DNA of 64,000 nucleotides from Bromus sterilis (taxonomy: Eukaryota; Streptophyta; Magnoliopsida; Poales; Poaceae), in NCBI GenBank assembly GCA_950022295.1, contig OX465598.1, positions 183,267,501-183,331,500 of the forward strand, read 5' to 3'. Shown in pieces: positions 34,163 through 45,154 of the stretch; the first letter of the stretch is position 1, and every line of letters begins with the position of its first letter. Under the pieces are notes generated by a model. That model did no database searches. It worked only from the letters and a program-made list of their open reading frames with translations, and was not told the origin of the DNA. The translations under genes were made by a program, and so were the position numbers.

Positions 34163-37100
34163 GTATTTGATACTGGTTCGGTTGCTCACATATGTAACTC
34201 GAAACAGGAACTGCAGAATAAGCGACCACTAGCAAAGGATGAGGTGACGATGCGCGTCGGAAATGGATCAAGAGTTGATGTGATCGCCGTCGGCACGCTA
34301 CCTCTTCGTTTACCATCTGGATTAGTTATAAACCTGAATAAATGTTATCTGGTGCCTGCGTTGAGCATGAACATCATTTCTGGATCTTGCTTAATGCAGA
34401 GTGGTTATTCCTTTAAGTCCGAGAACAATGGTTGTTCGATTTATATGAATAATATATTTTATGGTCACGCACTTGAGAAGAATGGTTTATTTCTTTTGAA
34501 TCTTGATAGTATTGATACACATATTCATAGTGTGAATGCCAAAAGAATCAAGTTAAATGATGATATTGCTACTTACATGTGGCATTGCCGCTTAGGTCAT
34601 ATTGGTGTTAAACGCATGAAGAAGCTCCATTCTGATGGACTCTTAGAATCACTTGATTATGAATCATTTGAAACGTGTGAACCATGCCTTATGGGCAAGA
34701 TGACTAGAACCCCGTTTTCAGGTTCTATGGAACGGGCGACAGACTTACTGGAAATCATACATACTGATGTGTGTGGACCAATGAGTGTATCGGCGCGCGG
34801 TGTATATCGTTATTTTGTCACTTTCACAGATGATTTGAGTAGATATGGATATATTTACTTAATGAAACACAAATCTGAGACGTTTGAAAAGTTCAAAGAA
34901 TTTCAGTGTGAAGTTGAAAATCATCGTAACAGAAAGATTAAATTTCTACGATCTGATCGTGGAGATGAATATTTAAGTTACGAGTTTGGCATGCATATGA
35001 AACAATGTGGAATAGTTTCACAACTCACACCTGCCGGAACACCACAACGTAATGGTGTTTCCGAACGTCATAATCGTACTTTATTGGATATGGTTCGATC
35101 TATGATGTCTCTTACAGATTTGCCACTGTCATTTTGGGGTTATACACTAGAGACCGCTGCATTCACTTTAAATAGGGCACCATCTAAATCCGTTGAAACT
35201 ACACCGTATGAATTATGGTTTGGAAACAAACCTAAGCTTTCATTTCTAAAAGTTTGGGGCTGCGATGTTTATGTGAAGAAGCTTCAACCTGATAAACTCG
35301 AACCCAAAGCGGAAAAATGCATCTTCATAGGATACCCTAAGGAAACAATAGGGTACACCTTCTATCACAGATCCGAAGGCAAGATTTTCGTTGCCAAGAA
35401 TGGATCCTTTTTAGAGAAGGAGTTTCTCTCGAAAGGTGTGAATAGTAGGAAGGTAGAACTCGATGAGGTTATTGAACCTTCTCTTCTTGGAATGGCGAGT
35501 AGCGCAGCACCGGAAGTTGTTCCAGTGCCAACTCCGTCAGTTGAAGAGGGAACTAACGATCAAGATCATGAAACTCCAGAAGAGGAAACTACCGTGCTTC
35601 GCAGGTCAACTAGGGAACGTACAGCTCCTGAACTGTATGGGAATCCCGTCTTAAACTTCATGGTAGATGGAAGTGATGACCCTGCGACGTATTATGAAGC
35701 AATGATGAGCCCATATTCCAACAAATGGCTTGAAGCCATGAAATCCGAAATGGGATCAATGTACGAAAACCAAGTTTGGACTTTGGTGGACTTACCCGAT
35801 GACCGTAAGGCCGTTGAGAACAAATGGATTTTTAAAAAGAAAACTGATGCTGATGGTAATGTGACCGTCTATAAAGCTCGACTTGTCGCAAAAGGTTTTC
35901 GACAAATTCAAAGAGTTGACTACAATGAGACCTTCTCACCAGTAGCGATGCTAAAGTCAGTTAGGATTATGTTAGCAATTGCTGCATTTTTCGATTATGA
36001 AATCTGGCAGATGGATGTCAAAACGGCATTCCTGAATGGTGACATTGAGGAAGAGTTGTATATGATGCAACCCAAAGGTTTTGTTGATCCTAAGGATGCT
36101 GACAAGGTATGCAAGCTTCAATGTTCCATTTATGGACTGAAGCAAGCATCCCAGAGTTGGAACCTCCGTTTTGATAAGGTGATCAAAGAGTTTGGATTTG
36201 ATCAAACGTACGGAGAAGCTTGTATCTACAAGAAAGTGAGTGGGAGCTCTGTAGCATTTCTAGTACTGTATGTGGATGACATATTGTTGATTGGAAATGA
36301 TATAGAATTGTTAAAAGGTGTAAAAGGTTATTTGAACAGTAGCTTTTTGATGAAAGACCTCGGTGAAGCAGCTTATATATTAGGCATCAAAATCTACAGG
36401 GATAGATCAAGACGATTAATTGGACTTTCGCAAAGTACATACATTGACAAGATTTTGAAGAAGTTCAGAATGGATAAAAGTAAGAAGGGGTTCTTACCAA
36501 TGTTGCAAGGCAAGACGTTGAGTAAGACTCAATGTCCAGTTACAGCAGAAGATAGAGAGGAAATGAATAAGATTCCCTATGCTTCAGCCATAGGTTCTGT
36601 CATGTATGATATGCTATGTACAAGACCAGATGTGGGACATGCTGTTAGTTTGACTAGTAGGTACCAATCCGATCCAGGTTTGGAACACTGGGCGGCGGTC
36701 AAGAATATCCTGAAGTACTTGAGAAGAACTAAGGATATGTTTCTCGTGTATGGCGGTGAAGAAGAGCTCGTCGCAAGAGGTTACGTCGATGCTAGCTTCG
36801 TCACTGATCCGGATGACTCTAAGTCACAATCCGGATACGTATTTATTATGAATGGAGGAGCAGTAAGCTGGAGGAGTTCCAAGCAATCTGTGGTAGAGGG
36901 ATCATCAACAGAAGCGGAACATGTTGCTGCCTCAAAGGAAACAAATGAAGCAGTTTGGATGAAGGAATTCATATCCGAACTAGGTGTGGTTCCGAGTGCT
37001 TTGGATCCAATGGTTATCTATTGTGACAACAATGGTGCCATTGCCAATGCTAAGGAACCAAGGTCTCACAAGAATTCCAAGCATATCACGCGTCGTTTTC

Positions 37101-37252
37101 ACTCCATCCGTGAGTATGTCAAGGATGGGGATGTGAAGATTTGCAAAGTACACACAGATCTGAATGTGGCAGATCCGTTGACTAAAACTCTCCCAAAGGC
37201 AAAACATGATAAACACCAGAACTCCATGGGTGTTAGATTCATTACTATGTAA
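34163..37252 (+). CDS. Cop-2 pol polyprotein (protease, integrase, reverse transcriptase, RNase H)
   Basis: Open from just after a TAG (34160-34162) to the stop at 37250-37252. The protease loop FDTGSVAH (Asp 34169-34171) lies directly after the TAG. The first ATG in the frame is 34244, from which 1002 codons follow. Counted from it: pre-integrase HCRLGHIGVKRMKKL near 112; integrase Asp 175, Asp 238, Glu 274 (D-35-E); reverse transcriptase YVDD at 676-679; RNase H acidic residues in YVDASF (849), TEAEH (about 890) and YCDNNGA (928). All catalytic residues are kept. In the second integrase motif the usual glycine is Asp (RSDRGDEY). The 34097 frameshift and 34160 stop prevent normal gag-pol fusion. 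Confidence 0.93.
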   Translation, partial: VFDTGSVAHICNSKQELQNKRPLAKDEVTMRVGNGSRVDVIAVGTLPLRLPSGLVINLNKCYLVPALSMNIISGSCLMQSGYSFKSENNGCSIYMNNIFYGHALEKNGLFLLNLDSIDTHIHSVNAKRIKLNDDIATYMWHCRLGHIGVKRMKKLHSDGLLESLDYESFETCEPCLMGKMTRTPFSGSMERATDLLEIIHTDVCGPMSVSARGVYRYFVTFTDDLSRYGYIYLMKHKSETFEKFKEFQCEVENHRNRKIKFLRSDRGDEYLSYEFGMHMKQCGIVSQLTPAGTPQRNGVSERHNRTLLDMVRSMMSLTDLPLSFWGYTLETAAFTLNRAPSKSVETTPYELWFGNKPKLSFLKVWGCDVYVKKLQPDKLEPKAEKCIFIGYPKETIGYTFYHRSEGKIFVAKNGSFLEKEFLSKGVNSRKVELDEVIEPSLLGMASSAAPEVVPVPTPSVEEGTNDQDHETPEEETTVLRRSTRERTAPELYGNPVLNFMVDGSDDPATYYEAMMSPYSNKWLEAMKSEMGSMYENQVWTLVDLPDDRKAVENKWIFKKKTDADGNVTVYKARLVAKGFRQIQRVDYNETFSPVAMLKSVRIMLAIAAFFDYEIWQMDVKTAFLNGDIEEELYMMQPKGFVDPKDADKVCKLQCSIYGLKQASQSWNLRFDKVIKEFGFDQTYGEACIYKKVSGSSVAFLVLYVDDILLIGNDIELLKGVKGYLNSSFLMKDLGEAAYILGIKIYRDRSRRLIGLSQSTYIDKILKKFRMDKSKKGFLPMLQGKTLSKTQCPVTAEDREEMNKIPYASAIGSVMYDMLCTRPDVGHAVSLTSRYQSDPGLEHWAAVKNILKYLRRTKDMFLVYGGEEELVARGYVDASFVTDPDDSKSQSGYVFIMNGGAVSWRSSKQSVVEGSSTEAEHVAASKETNEAVWMKEFISELGVVPSALDPMVIYCDNNGAIANAKEPRSHKNSKHITRRFHSIREYVKDGDVKICKVHTDLNVADPLTKTLPKAKHDKHQNSMGVRFITM

Positions 37253-37270
37253 TATAGATTATTGCCCCTA

Positions 37271-37285
37271 GTGCAAGTGGGAGAC
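37271..37285 (+). other. Polypurine tract, Cop-2
   Basis: gtgcaagtgggagac immediately before the 3' LTR. The same sequence precedes the Cop-1 3' LTR at 39488-39501. Confidence 0.8.
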
Positions 37286-38918
37286 TGAAGGGAATATGCC
37301 CGAGAGGCAATAATAAAGTGTTTATTATATTATTCCTTGTTTATGATAAACGTTTATTTCTCAAGCTAGAATTGTATTAACCGGAAACGTTGATACATGT
37401 GTGTTTAATAAACAAACAATGGTTCCTAGTAAAGCCTCTCTTTTAACTAGCTCGTCGATTAACAGATGATCAAGGTTTCCTGATCATGAACATTGGATGT
37501 TGTTAACAACGGGATCATATCATTAGGAGAATGATGTGATGAATATATACCCAAACTAAGTATAACAATACGATCAAGTCATTTAGTTTATATTTTTATA
37601 TCTTGCATTCGAAGTAATATTGTTCCTTAGACTATGAGATCATGTCAATCACTAATACCGAATGAATACTTTAATGACATCAAACGTCACACCGTAACAG
37701 GGTGACTATAAAGGTGGTGTTAGGTATTCGGAAAGTATTAGTTGAGGCTCATGGATCAAGAATGGGATTTGTCCATCCAAAATGACGGAGAGATATACTC
37801 TGGGCCCTCTCGGTGATATCGCATTGACACCGCTTGCAAGCACGTGACTAGGTCACAAGAATGTCATATCACAGAACGAGTAAAAGAGTACTTGTCGGAA
37901 ACGAGATCGAACAAGGTATGGTTGATACCAATGATCGGATCTCGTACAAGTAAAATATCGCGAGACAAAGGTAATTAGTTACGACGTTGATGGTTCACAC
38001 GATCACAAGATTCATCATTGAATATATAGGAGTCATCACGGATCTCCAGATCCCGCTGTTGATTATTGATCGGAGAGGTGTCTCAATCATGTATGTATTA
38101 TTTGCGAACCGTAGGGTGACACACTTAAGGTTTGAGGATGCATTTTGAGAGGATAAGGAATATTGAAGAATGTTTTGGACAACACCTAAATTGTTTCGGG
38201 TAAAATTGAAATAGTTCAAGGGGTTTTTTGTCGGATGGTTGTTAATAGAATTAACAAATGATTCGAGGTGCAACGTGCAAATGTTTGTTAATAGGATTAA
38301 CAAATATTAAATAAAGAAATAGAAATGTTTTATTTATTTATTAAAGAAAACCTTTGGATTTTCCAAGTGGACAATTAAGGGAGCATGGGTGGGTGTGAGT
38401 GTGGCTTCCACTCACATCAAGAGGGGAAGAGGTGGAGGCACCATGAGTTGTCCGCCCCCCCTCTTGGGCTGCCCACTCCTCCCCTATAAAAGGAGGGTGA
38501 GGGCTTCCCCTCCCAAGAGACTTGCCTCACCTCCCTCTCCACCCGCTGCTCCATACCATGGTCTTCCGCTTGGAGAAGCCCTGACCGTGGGATTCTTCAC
38601 CGCATCACGTTGTTGTGCTGCTAGATTTCTGGGGATCCTCTACTTCCGCTGCCCCGCTGGATCGAGGGAACGGAGGTCGTCATCAAGCTGTACGTGTGAC
38701 CGAGCACGGAGACGCTCAGCGTACATCATTGCGATCTTGAGATCGGCAAGTGAACCACTACATCATCCACGAGATTTGATCTCGTAACGTTTTAAGTCTT
38801 CGAGGGTGAGTTCTTCTATGACATCCTACTCGTTTCTTACATCTCCTAGATTAGATCTTGGCTTGTTGGTTGTTTATGCGTAGGAATTTTTTTTGTTTTC
38901 CTTGCTACGAACCCTTCA
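37286..38918 (+). mobile_element. Cop-2 3' LTR
   Basis: 1633 bp, aligned end to end with 30439-32074. Short frames within (38389-38787) are LTR sequence. Confidence 0.95.
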
Positions 38919-38923
38919 CGAGA

Positions 38924-39481
38924 GCCACTGGACAGCAGTTAAGAGCATCCTAAAGTACCTGAAAAGGACTAAGGATATGTTCCTAGTTGATGGAGGTGAG
39001 GATGAGCTCGTTTTAAAGGGTTACACCGATGCTAGTTTCCAAACCGACAAGGATGACTTTCGTTCGCAATCTGGTTATGTGCGGAGGTGCAGTGAGCTGG
39101 AATAGTTCCAAGGAAGAGACGGTAGCTGATTCTGCAAGAGAGGTCGAGTACCTTGCAGCTTCTGAAGCTTCAAAGGAAGGTGTTTGGATAACGGATTTCA
39201 TTACCCTACTTGGTGTGGTTCCAGACTCGGCAAACCCGTTGGACCTCTATTGTGATAATAGTGGTGCCATCGCCCAGGCCAGGGAGCCAAGGCATCGCCA
39301 GAAATCCAAGCACATAGAAAGGCGTTATCATCTCATACGACAATTCGTAGATGATGGTAATATAAATGTATGCAAAGTACACACGGATGCAAACGTTGCT
39401 GATCCTTTGACAAAGCCTATCCCGATGCCGAAGCATGAGGCGCACGTAAGAGCCATGGTCCTTAGATGCGTAACTGATTGA
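38924..39481 (+). pseudogene. Cop-1 pol, second part: RNase H
   Basis: Continues Cop-1 after Cop-2: HWTAVKSILKYLKRTKDMFL, then YTDASFQTDKDD, then after a small deletion and frame change near 39080, GGAVSWNSSKEETVADSARE, LYCDNSGAIAQA and VADPLTK. This is the Copia RNase H with its acidic residues recognisable. It ends at a TGA (39479-39481) just before the polypurine tract. In Cop-2 the same stretch is uninterrupted (36700-37250). Confidence 0.9.
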
Positions 39482-39501
39482 CTCTAGTGCAAGTGGGAGA
39501 C

Positions 39502-40848
39502 TATTGGAGATATGCCCTAGAGGCAATCATGTTATGATGTTATCTCCTTATGTATTCATGAGTTATTTGTATTGTCCTTGAACATCATAACTGATATGTA
39601 TCAATAAGTATGTGACTTGTTTGTGAGACTATATATTCTATGATGATTGTTCTAATGGTCCCTAGTTGATAAGGTTATGCGGACACATATCCTTGACTAG
39701 TATATGATTCGATTGATGACTATGTTTCACAAGTCATGAGCATGGAGATGCTACCGATAGTTTGAACCTAGTGATGGGATCACTGAGTTGGATAGAGACC
39801 CACTTTGAGACCCAGCGAGATATTGTCATCTGTTAGTCTCAATACAATGTATATGCCATGTCCTAGACGTGAGGTCCTCGCATGTTCTCGGGATGAGGAA
39901 TGACTCACTTAGGGACTATCAAACGCTACACCGTAACTGGGTAGTTATAAAGGTAGCTTACGGGGGAGTCATGATACATGCCGCGAGACATGGTTGATCA
40001 AGATGGGATTTGCCCCTCCACTTTGGAGAGATATTCTCTGGGCCCTCTCGAGTGATAAGATTCAGAAAGCATGGCCATGCGACATGGGTTAAGTGTTAAC
40101 CCGGTTCAGGAATCTGTATCGCGGTTTCGAGAAGAGAGGTCAAGCTATCACAAGGGTGACAAGTACTCGCCTTGAGCTTGACAACATATATCGTGAGGCA
40201 AAAGGAATGTTGCATATGACACTTTGTAATGGTTCGTCTTATGACTTTATGCATATATGGGACTCGGCACGTTCTGCTAGGAACCACTACCGACTATCAA
40301 ACCGGATGTGATTCGGGACGTGTCCATGTGTACGTGAACCTATAGGGTCGCGCGCTTAAGGGGAAAGGAGCCCATTCGGATGTGATCCGAATGGATTATG
40401 GATGGAGGGTCCGGATTGCCTCAAGGGTTGAGGCCATTCCACGGGCGCCTATATAAAGGCTAGGGCGAACCCCAAAGGGGTAGAGGATAGACCACAACCC
40501 TAGCCGCCACTCCACCTCAAGGCCGAGCCGCCGGACCTAGCATTCCGCCGCTCGGTGCTCCTCCTTGTACGTGCACATCCCTTGGAGGCGCTGCACCTGC
40601 GGCGCTGGGACGACCTGTTCGCGGGATCGGATCGCGGGACTCCGTTCGTGGGATCGGTACGAGGCATCGGTTCGAGGGATTCGAGGAGCAGCCGCCGACG
40701 CGCATCGCCAACTCTCCTTCCGGTATCGTGACTGCGCGTCTAGCGGTAAACCCTAGTCACGTAGTTCATCTCCAGTAGCAGTGATCTTGGTTGTGCGCGG
40801 TAGAAAATTTTGATTTAGCGCTAGCGTAGCGTACCGTGTGCCCCAAAA
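39502..40848 (+). mobile_element. Cop-1 3' LTR
   Basis: 1347 bp, starting tattggagatatg (first TG mutated to TA) and ending gtgccccaaaa (CA mutated). It keeps the 741 bp missing from the 5' LTR. TATA box ctatataaagg at 40449-40459. Confidence 0.9.
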
Positions 40849-40853
40849 AGCAT

Positions 40854-41573
40854 GCCCCCAACAATCTGACGAACTATTACATGATCTAACTCATCCAATC
40901 CATACCATTCCCTTTGCCTACAGAAGTGAATTACTCACACATGTGAAGAGAAGTCAAGGAGGGAGGATGGAGTGGTGATGATGATGACGATGGCGATGAT
41001 CTCCCCTCACCGGAGGAAAAAACAGCCTCCAAGTTAGCCCTCCCGGAGAAGAACAGAGGGTGGCGGCGGCTCTGTGGCGGAAACTGGGAAAATGACTTCT
41101 GTTCTGGGCTTTTCTCGTCACGGGAATAAATAGGGGCCTCGGTAGGGCACCAGAGGAGGTGGGAGACCCCCAGGTGGCCCCCCGGCGCGCCCAAGGGTGG
41201 GGCCGCGCCAGCAGGGCGCCTGGGGGTCTCCCACCTCCTCTGGTGCCCTACCGAGGCCCCTATTTATTCCCGTGACAAGAAAACCCCAGAACAGAATTCA
41301 GGGGTGGGGCCGCGCCAGCAGGGCGCCTGGGGCCCCTTGGCTCCCCTCTGGCCCCACTTTTGGATCATGGAAGCTTCGGGTGCGTGATTTTTGGTGAATT
41401 TTCCTGGAATTTGCTGAGGTACCTAAAAATCCATTTTCCTGCACACAATAAAACCATACAGGAAGCTCTCCTGAAAACAACGTCAGTCCGGGTTAGTTTA
41501 GTTCAAATAATGCAAGAATGACGGCAAAACAATAGATTTTTTTTGGAAAAGTAGATACGTTTGAGATGTATCA
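40854..41573 (-). mobile_element. Gyp-B 3' LTR, second part
   Basis: Resumes at gcccccaacaatctg, matching gaccccaacaattta at 48595 in the 5' LTR, and ends in gatgtatca. It is about 100 bp longer than expected because of an inverted duplication at 41101-41330. Confidence 0.85.
41101..41292. repeat. 74-bp inverted repeat, local fold-back duplication
   Basis: Arm 41101-41174 (from gttctgggcttttctcgtca) is repeated in reverse complement at 41219-41292 with two mismatches and a 44-bp spacer. A direct repeat starting ggtggggccgcgccagcagg occurs at about 41197 and again at about 41303. The 5' LTR (48838-48970) has only single copies, so the duplication arose after the element inserted or during its last replication. 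Confidence 0.85.
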
Positions 41574-41590
41574 ACTCCCCCAATCTTAGC
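41574..41590 (-). other. Polypurine tract, Gyp-B
   Basis: Minus strand GCTAAGATTGGGGGAGT directly before the 3' LTR start. A similar AAGCTTGGGGGAGT occurs again inside the element at about 43369-43382. Confidence 0.7.
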
Positions 41591-43555
41591 ATATTGCTTG
41601 TCGTCAAGAAATTCAGTTCAATGAACTGGGCGCGACAAAGAAAACTTTGACAAACTCGTTTGCTTCATAAGATGTATATAAGCATGTACTACGAAAAGAG
41701 TTTAGCAAGTATTGAAACAATGCTATGAGGACAATGCTCGAAGCAATCCTTATTTCAAGTTAGCAATCACAAACAACCAAAAGTAAATAATATGATGCCA
41801 AAAATCAAGACAAGGTCACAATGCACATAGCTTGAACATACTAGAGTGGTATCTCGCTAGCCTCCATGAGTGAAGCAAAACATAAATGCAGAAACTCCTC
41901 CGGAGTTTTAAAGGAGACTAGAACTAAGAATTTCAGAACAAGAAATATCACAATCATGTAGAAGACAATGTGGTACTTTGGGACAATGCATGTTACACTA
42001 AGAATGAAAATTATGCTCTCAATAGTTGGTGCTTTGAAGAAAGAAGGGGATACTCTCGAACCGTGGCTTTTTTATGGCAAGGCTGAAAACCCGTGGTCGG
42101 AAGCAAAGACTAAACATGTACCAGAGCTCTTGGCTTTGAAAACAGAGAAAATTTCTTTTGAGTAGTGAAACTTTCCAGTCAACGGTGAACGGTAAAGGTC
42201 TCTCAATATCTCCCATGCCAACCATATTAATGCTTTTTTCTTACACTTTTGTTCCCTTTTCCATACATCATTTGACGGTCTATGGAGCCTTTTATTTTGC
42301 CTCAAGTATGGAAGGAAGTTCTCATTCCATCTATCATTAGCAGCATTTGGTCCATTTCATTCCATCATCAAGTATGGGGGAGATGTAACTCTTTTTTTTA
42401 AATTGACTAGTTAAAACTTCCGTAAAAAAAAATTTGGCATGGTAGATACTGATTTTCCCTCGCCGCACCATGAGCTTGTACGGTTACAAAAGGGGAGCTT
42501 TTTAATAAGTTTCGAGATGGCACAAGAAAGTCTAAGTTAGGGATGGCCGGTAAATACCATATATAGGAAGGTATGGTGGACTCAAGTGGAATAACTGGTT
42601 TGAAAATGAGTTTTGATGCACAAGCAGAATTCCGCTTAGTGCGAGTGAAGGCTAGCAAAAGGCTGGGAAGCGACCAACTAGAGAGCAATATTTTCATAAT
42701 CATGTAGAGTGACAAAGCAACATTGAATCGGGCATGAAAGTGATATAACTCTTCTGAAATAAAAAGATTATCAAGGCATTATAGACTTTTTAGTCATAAA
42801 CATGTGTGAACATGTGCCAAATCAATCGAAGAATTCTCCGAAGGGAAATACCACTTCAATATGCCAAACCATGAACAATGCAATGCATGCAAATCATTTC
42901 ATCTACACATTATGCACTCTAGATATTTGAGATCAGCCACAAAGAAAGCATGAACACCGGGAAAGCATTGTAAACATAGCACTATGTCGCTAAAAGCTGG
43001 TCTCTAGATCATAAGTACAGGCATATGTACAAAAGTAGAAAACAAGAAGACTTCATACCGGTTTTCCTTGTTGCTTCCCTTTCGTCGATCCTCGTCATTA
43101 CTAGCTTGTCACTTGCACGATCGAACGTGGGAAATATAATCAAATGCCATCACAGACTCGAGCTGAACTCTGAAAACAAAGCAAACTAAAGAGAGAAAGG
43201 AAATCTTTTTGGGTTTTTCAAAGGTTTAACGAAAGCAAAAGAAAAGAGAAATCTTTTTGTTGTTTTTGCAAATTAAAAAAGCAAAGAAGAACAGGAAAAA
43301 ACTTCGAAAAGATCAAAGAGAACAAAATAAAAACAGATAATACAATGGAGAAGGGAGAAGGGCACGTACTCCCCCAAGCTTAGGCTTTTGGCCCAAGTTG
43401 GTAACAGCTACTGCCCCAGGAGCCTCCTATTCCGGGGTGATGCGGGTGAGTCCAAGGGTCGTATGAGGCTTCCGGTGCGTACACCGAATTCCTCTGATCC
43501 TCCCACGAAGAGGGATCCACGCTCCAAGAAGAGGAAGACCCTTCACCCCACTGGG
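41591..43555 (-). mobile_element. Gyp-B noncoding 3' internal region
   Basis: About 2 kb with no gene-like frame. It is A/T-rich with oligo-A and oligo-T runs (42395-42430, 43190-43330). Confidence 0.6.
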
Positions 43556-44572
43556 TCATGGTCTCTCCCTGGAAAGGTGGAAACTCACCGTGCTCCTCCT
43601 CGTCGGGCACAACCCCCTCCATGGGGTTATGAAAATGATACTGGACCATGAACTCATCAAACTGGAAAACATCAAAGGACCATCCGTTTCTGCAGGAAAT
43701 ATCAAACGCAAGATATAAACGATGTTACAAAACTCGGAAGTCATGGTAACAAACCTATGCCTCTTCATAGCAGCCAGATCAAAGCTTAAATAAGTAAAGT
43801 GCTTATCATCAGGGTGCGGGGTGACATTAAGAGACTCAAGGATAAGTGTGGCGTAAACGCCACCAAATAAATCTCCCTTGTTACCATTCATAGCAAGTAA
43901 TCGAGCAATTAAGGCACCCACATTATAATCACTCCTCCCTGAGAGGGCGTATGCCAGGATAGCAATATCCGCCGCAGAACTGATGCTCGTGTTGTCACGA
44001 GCTAACACCCCTGTAGCAATAAAATACGCAAAATACATGAGGTGGGGGAATAAGATGGCGGAAATCTTCGAACGATGAATATCCCTAGTTTGCTGGCTAC
44101 AGAGAGAGTTGAAGACGGTTTTCAGCTCAGAAGGGTGAGAGTTCACCTTTGCCGTCTGTCCAACATTCGACACACCTATTATATCACAAAATCTTGCCAA
44201 AAACATGGTCAAAAGATCATTGTAAATTTTAAACCCAATAATTCTAGCATCCTGATTATATCTGAAACTATTAATAAAACAGGAGGTGAGTCTTTCATAC
44301 TGAGCAACAAGTCATGTTGCTAGCCGTGTCAAGCCTGCATTGGCGCAAAGGCCGTAGAATCCCTCCTTAATTCTTGCAGCTTCGAGGAAAGCATCGCACG
44401 GATACATCATTGCGCAGGTTGAACTCGTGTTTTCCAAAAACTCTAGGGGCACATGATCTTCATTGTAGCTCACCCTAGTAGCCGAGGGTGAAGCTGCAGC
44501 TCTAGTAACCCGATCGAAGCGCTCGGGCTTCTTCTTCCCAAGCCACCCCTTTGCTTTTCCTAGCAAACACAT
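43556..44572 (-). pseudogene. Gyp-B additional ORF of unknown function
   Basis: Two minus-strand frames (44572-44312, then 44212-43556) together form one protein-like region of about 330 residues broken by a frameshift near 44215-44310. Features include a basic start (GKAKGWLGKKKPERFDR), then FLENTSSTCAMMYPCDAFLE and ILFPHLMYFAYFIATGVLAR, then ALSGRSDYNVGALIARLLAM and LSFDLAAMKRHRFVTM. I recognise this type from plant Gypsy elements, where it sits between the polymerase position and the 3' LTR, but no biochemical role is known to me. It is not a polymerase or integrase. Because pol is absent, it follows the protease after only about 580 bp. Confidence 0.65.
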
Positions 44573-45154
44573 TTAAGGGAGTATTTGGCCAAAATCTCAG
44601 CTCAAATGATGGGTTGTAGAGACAGATCGAAAATCTGGATGGAGGGCAACAAGGACGCAAGTTCTAGGTGCATAACTCGTGTTTTGGGGAAGAAAGGGAG
44701 AGAGAGGAAGAAGACTCGCCTAGCTGGCTGCCTTGTGGGCCCCAGGCGCCCTGTGGGCGCGGTCAGGGGGCAGGCCGCACTAGCTGGCCGCATGGGCCAC
44801 TGGTTGCTCTCCTGGTCAGCCCCAGGTGCCCCTGGGTCACTTTTGATGTGGAAAATTTGTTTTTTATTTTTCTGGAATTTTTCTGAAAACTTCACTGTTG
44901 AAAAAATTTCGGAGCTCAAAAAGCTACGAAACTTTCTGAAAACTTGAAGCAGTGGTTAGAAATGTGAAGCTTAAAAAACATCAAACTTTGGCACAACAAG
45001 GAGAAAAAAAGCTAAAGCAAATGAAAACATAACAAGCTCCACTTTTTACCTATATAAAACATGCTATCTATCAAGGTTAATCAAGTCTTACCAACGAACC
45101 GGCGATATATAGAAAGCAAAAAGTCTCACCTCTCATGAAGTGATCATTGCACCT
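44573..45154 (-). mobile_element. Gyp-B spacer between protease and additional ORF
   Basis: About 580 bp, GC-rich in the middle (44735-44840), with no coding signal. The pol gene of autonomous relatives would be expected here. Confidence 0.5.

Larger units (their letters stand above)
30439..38918 (+). mobile_element. Cop-2: nearly intact Ty1/Copia element (plus strand)
   Basis: An 8480-bp element with target repeats CGAGA (30434-30438 and 38919-38923). The LTRs 30439-32074 and 37286-38918 are almost identical and differ at scattered bases and one 4-bp length change. The primer site, leader, gag, pol and polypurine tract are all present. It is inserted in Cop-1 pol in the same orientation. 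Two visible lesions separate gag from pol, but pol from protease to stop is open. It is the youngest insertion of the nest by position and by LTR similarity. Confidence 0.95.
25120..40848 (+). mobile_element. Cop-1: Ty1/Copia element (plus strand), host of Cop-2
   Basis: Target repeats are aacat (25115-25119) and agcat (40849-40853), one substitution apart. The pre-insertion sequence matches the intact Gyp-B 5' LTR around 48590. The 5' LTR is 25120-25725, the 3' LTR 39502-40848. The tRNA-Met primer site, gag, protease, integrase, reverse transcriptase and RNase H are in Copia order. All frames are damaged. LTR and pol similarity to Cop-2 places it in the Angela/BARE-like part of Copia, though the lineage is not certain. 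Confidence 0.9.
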
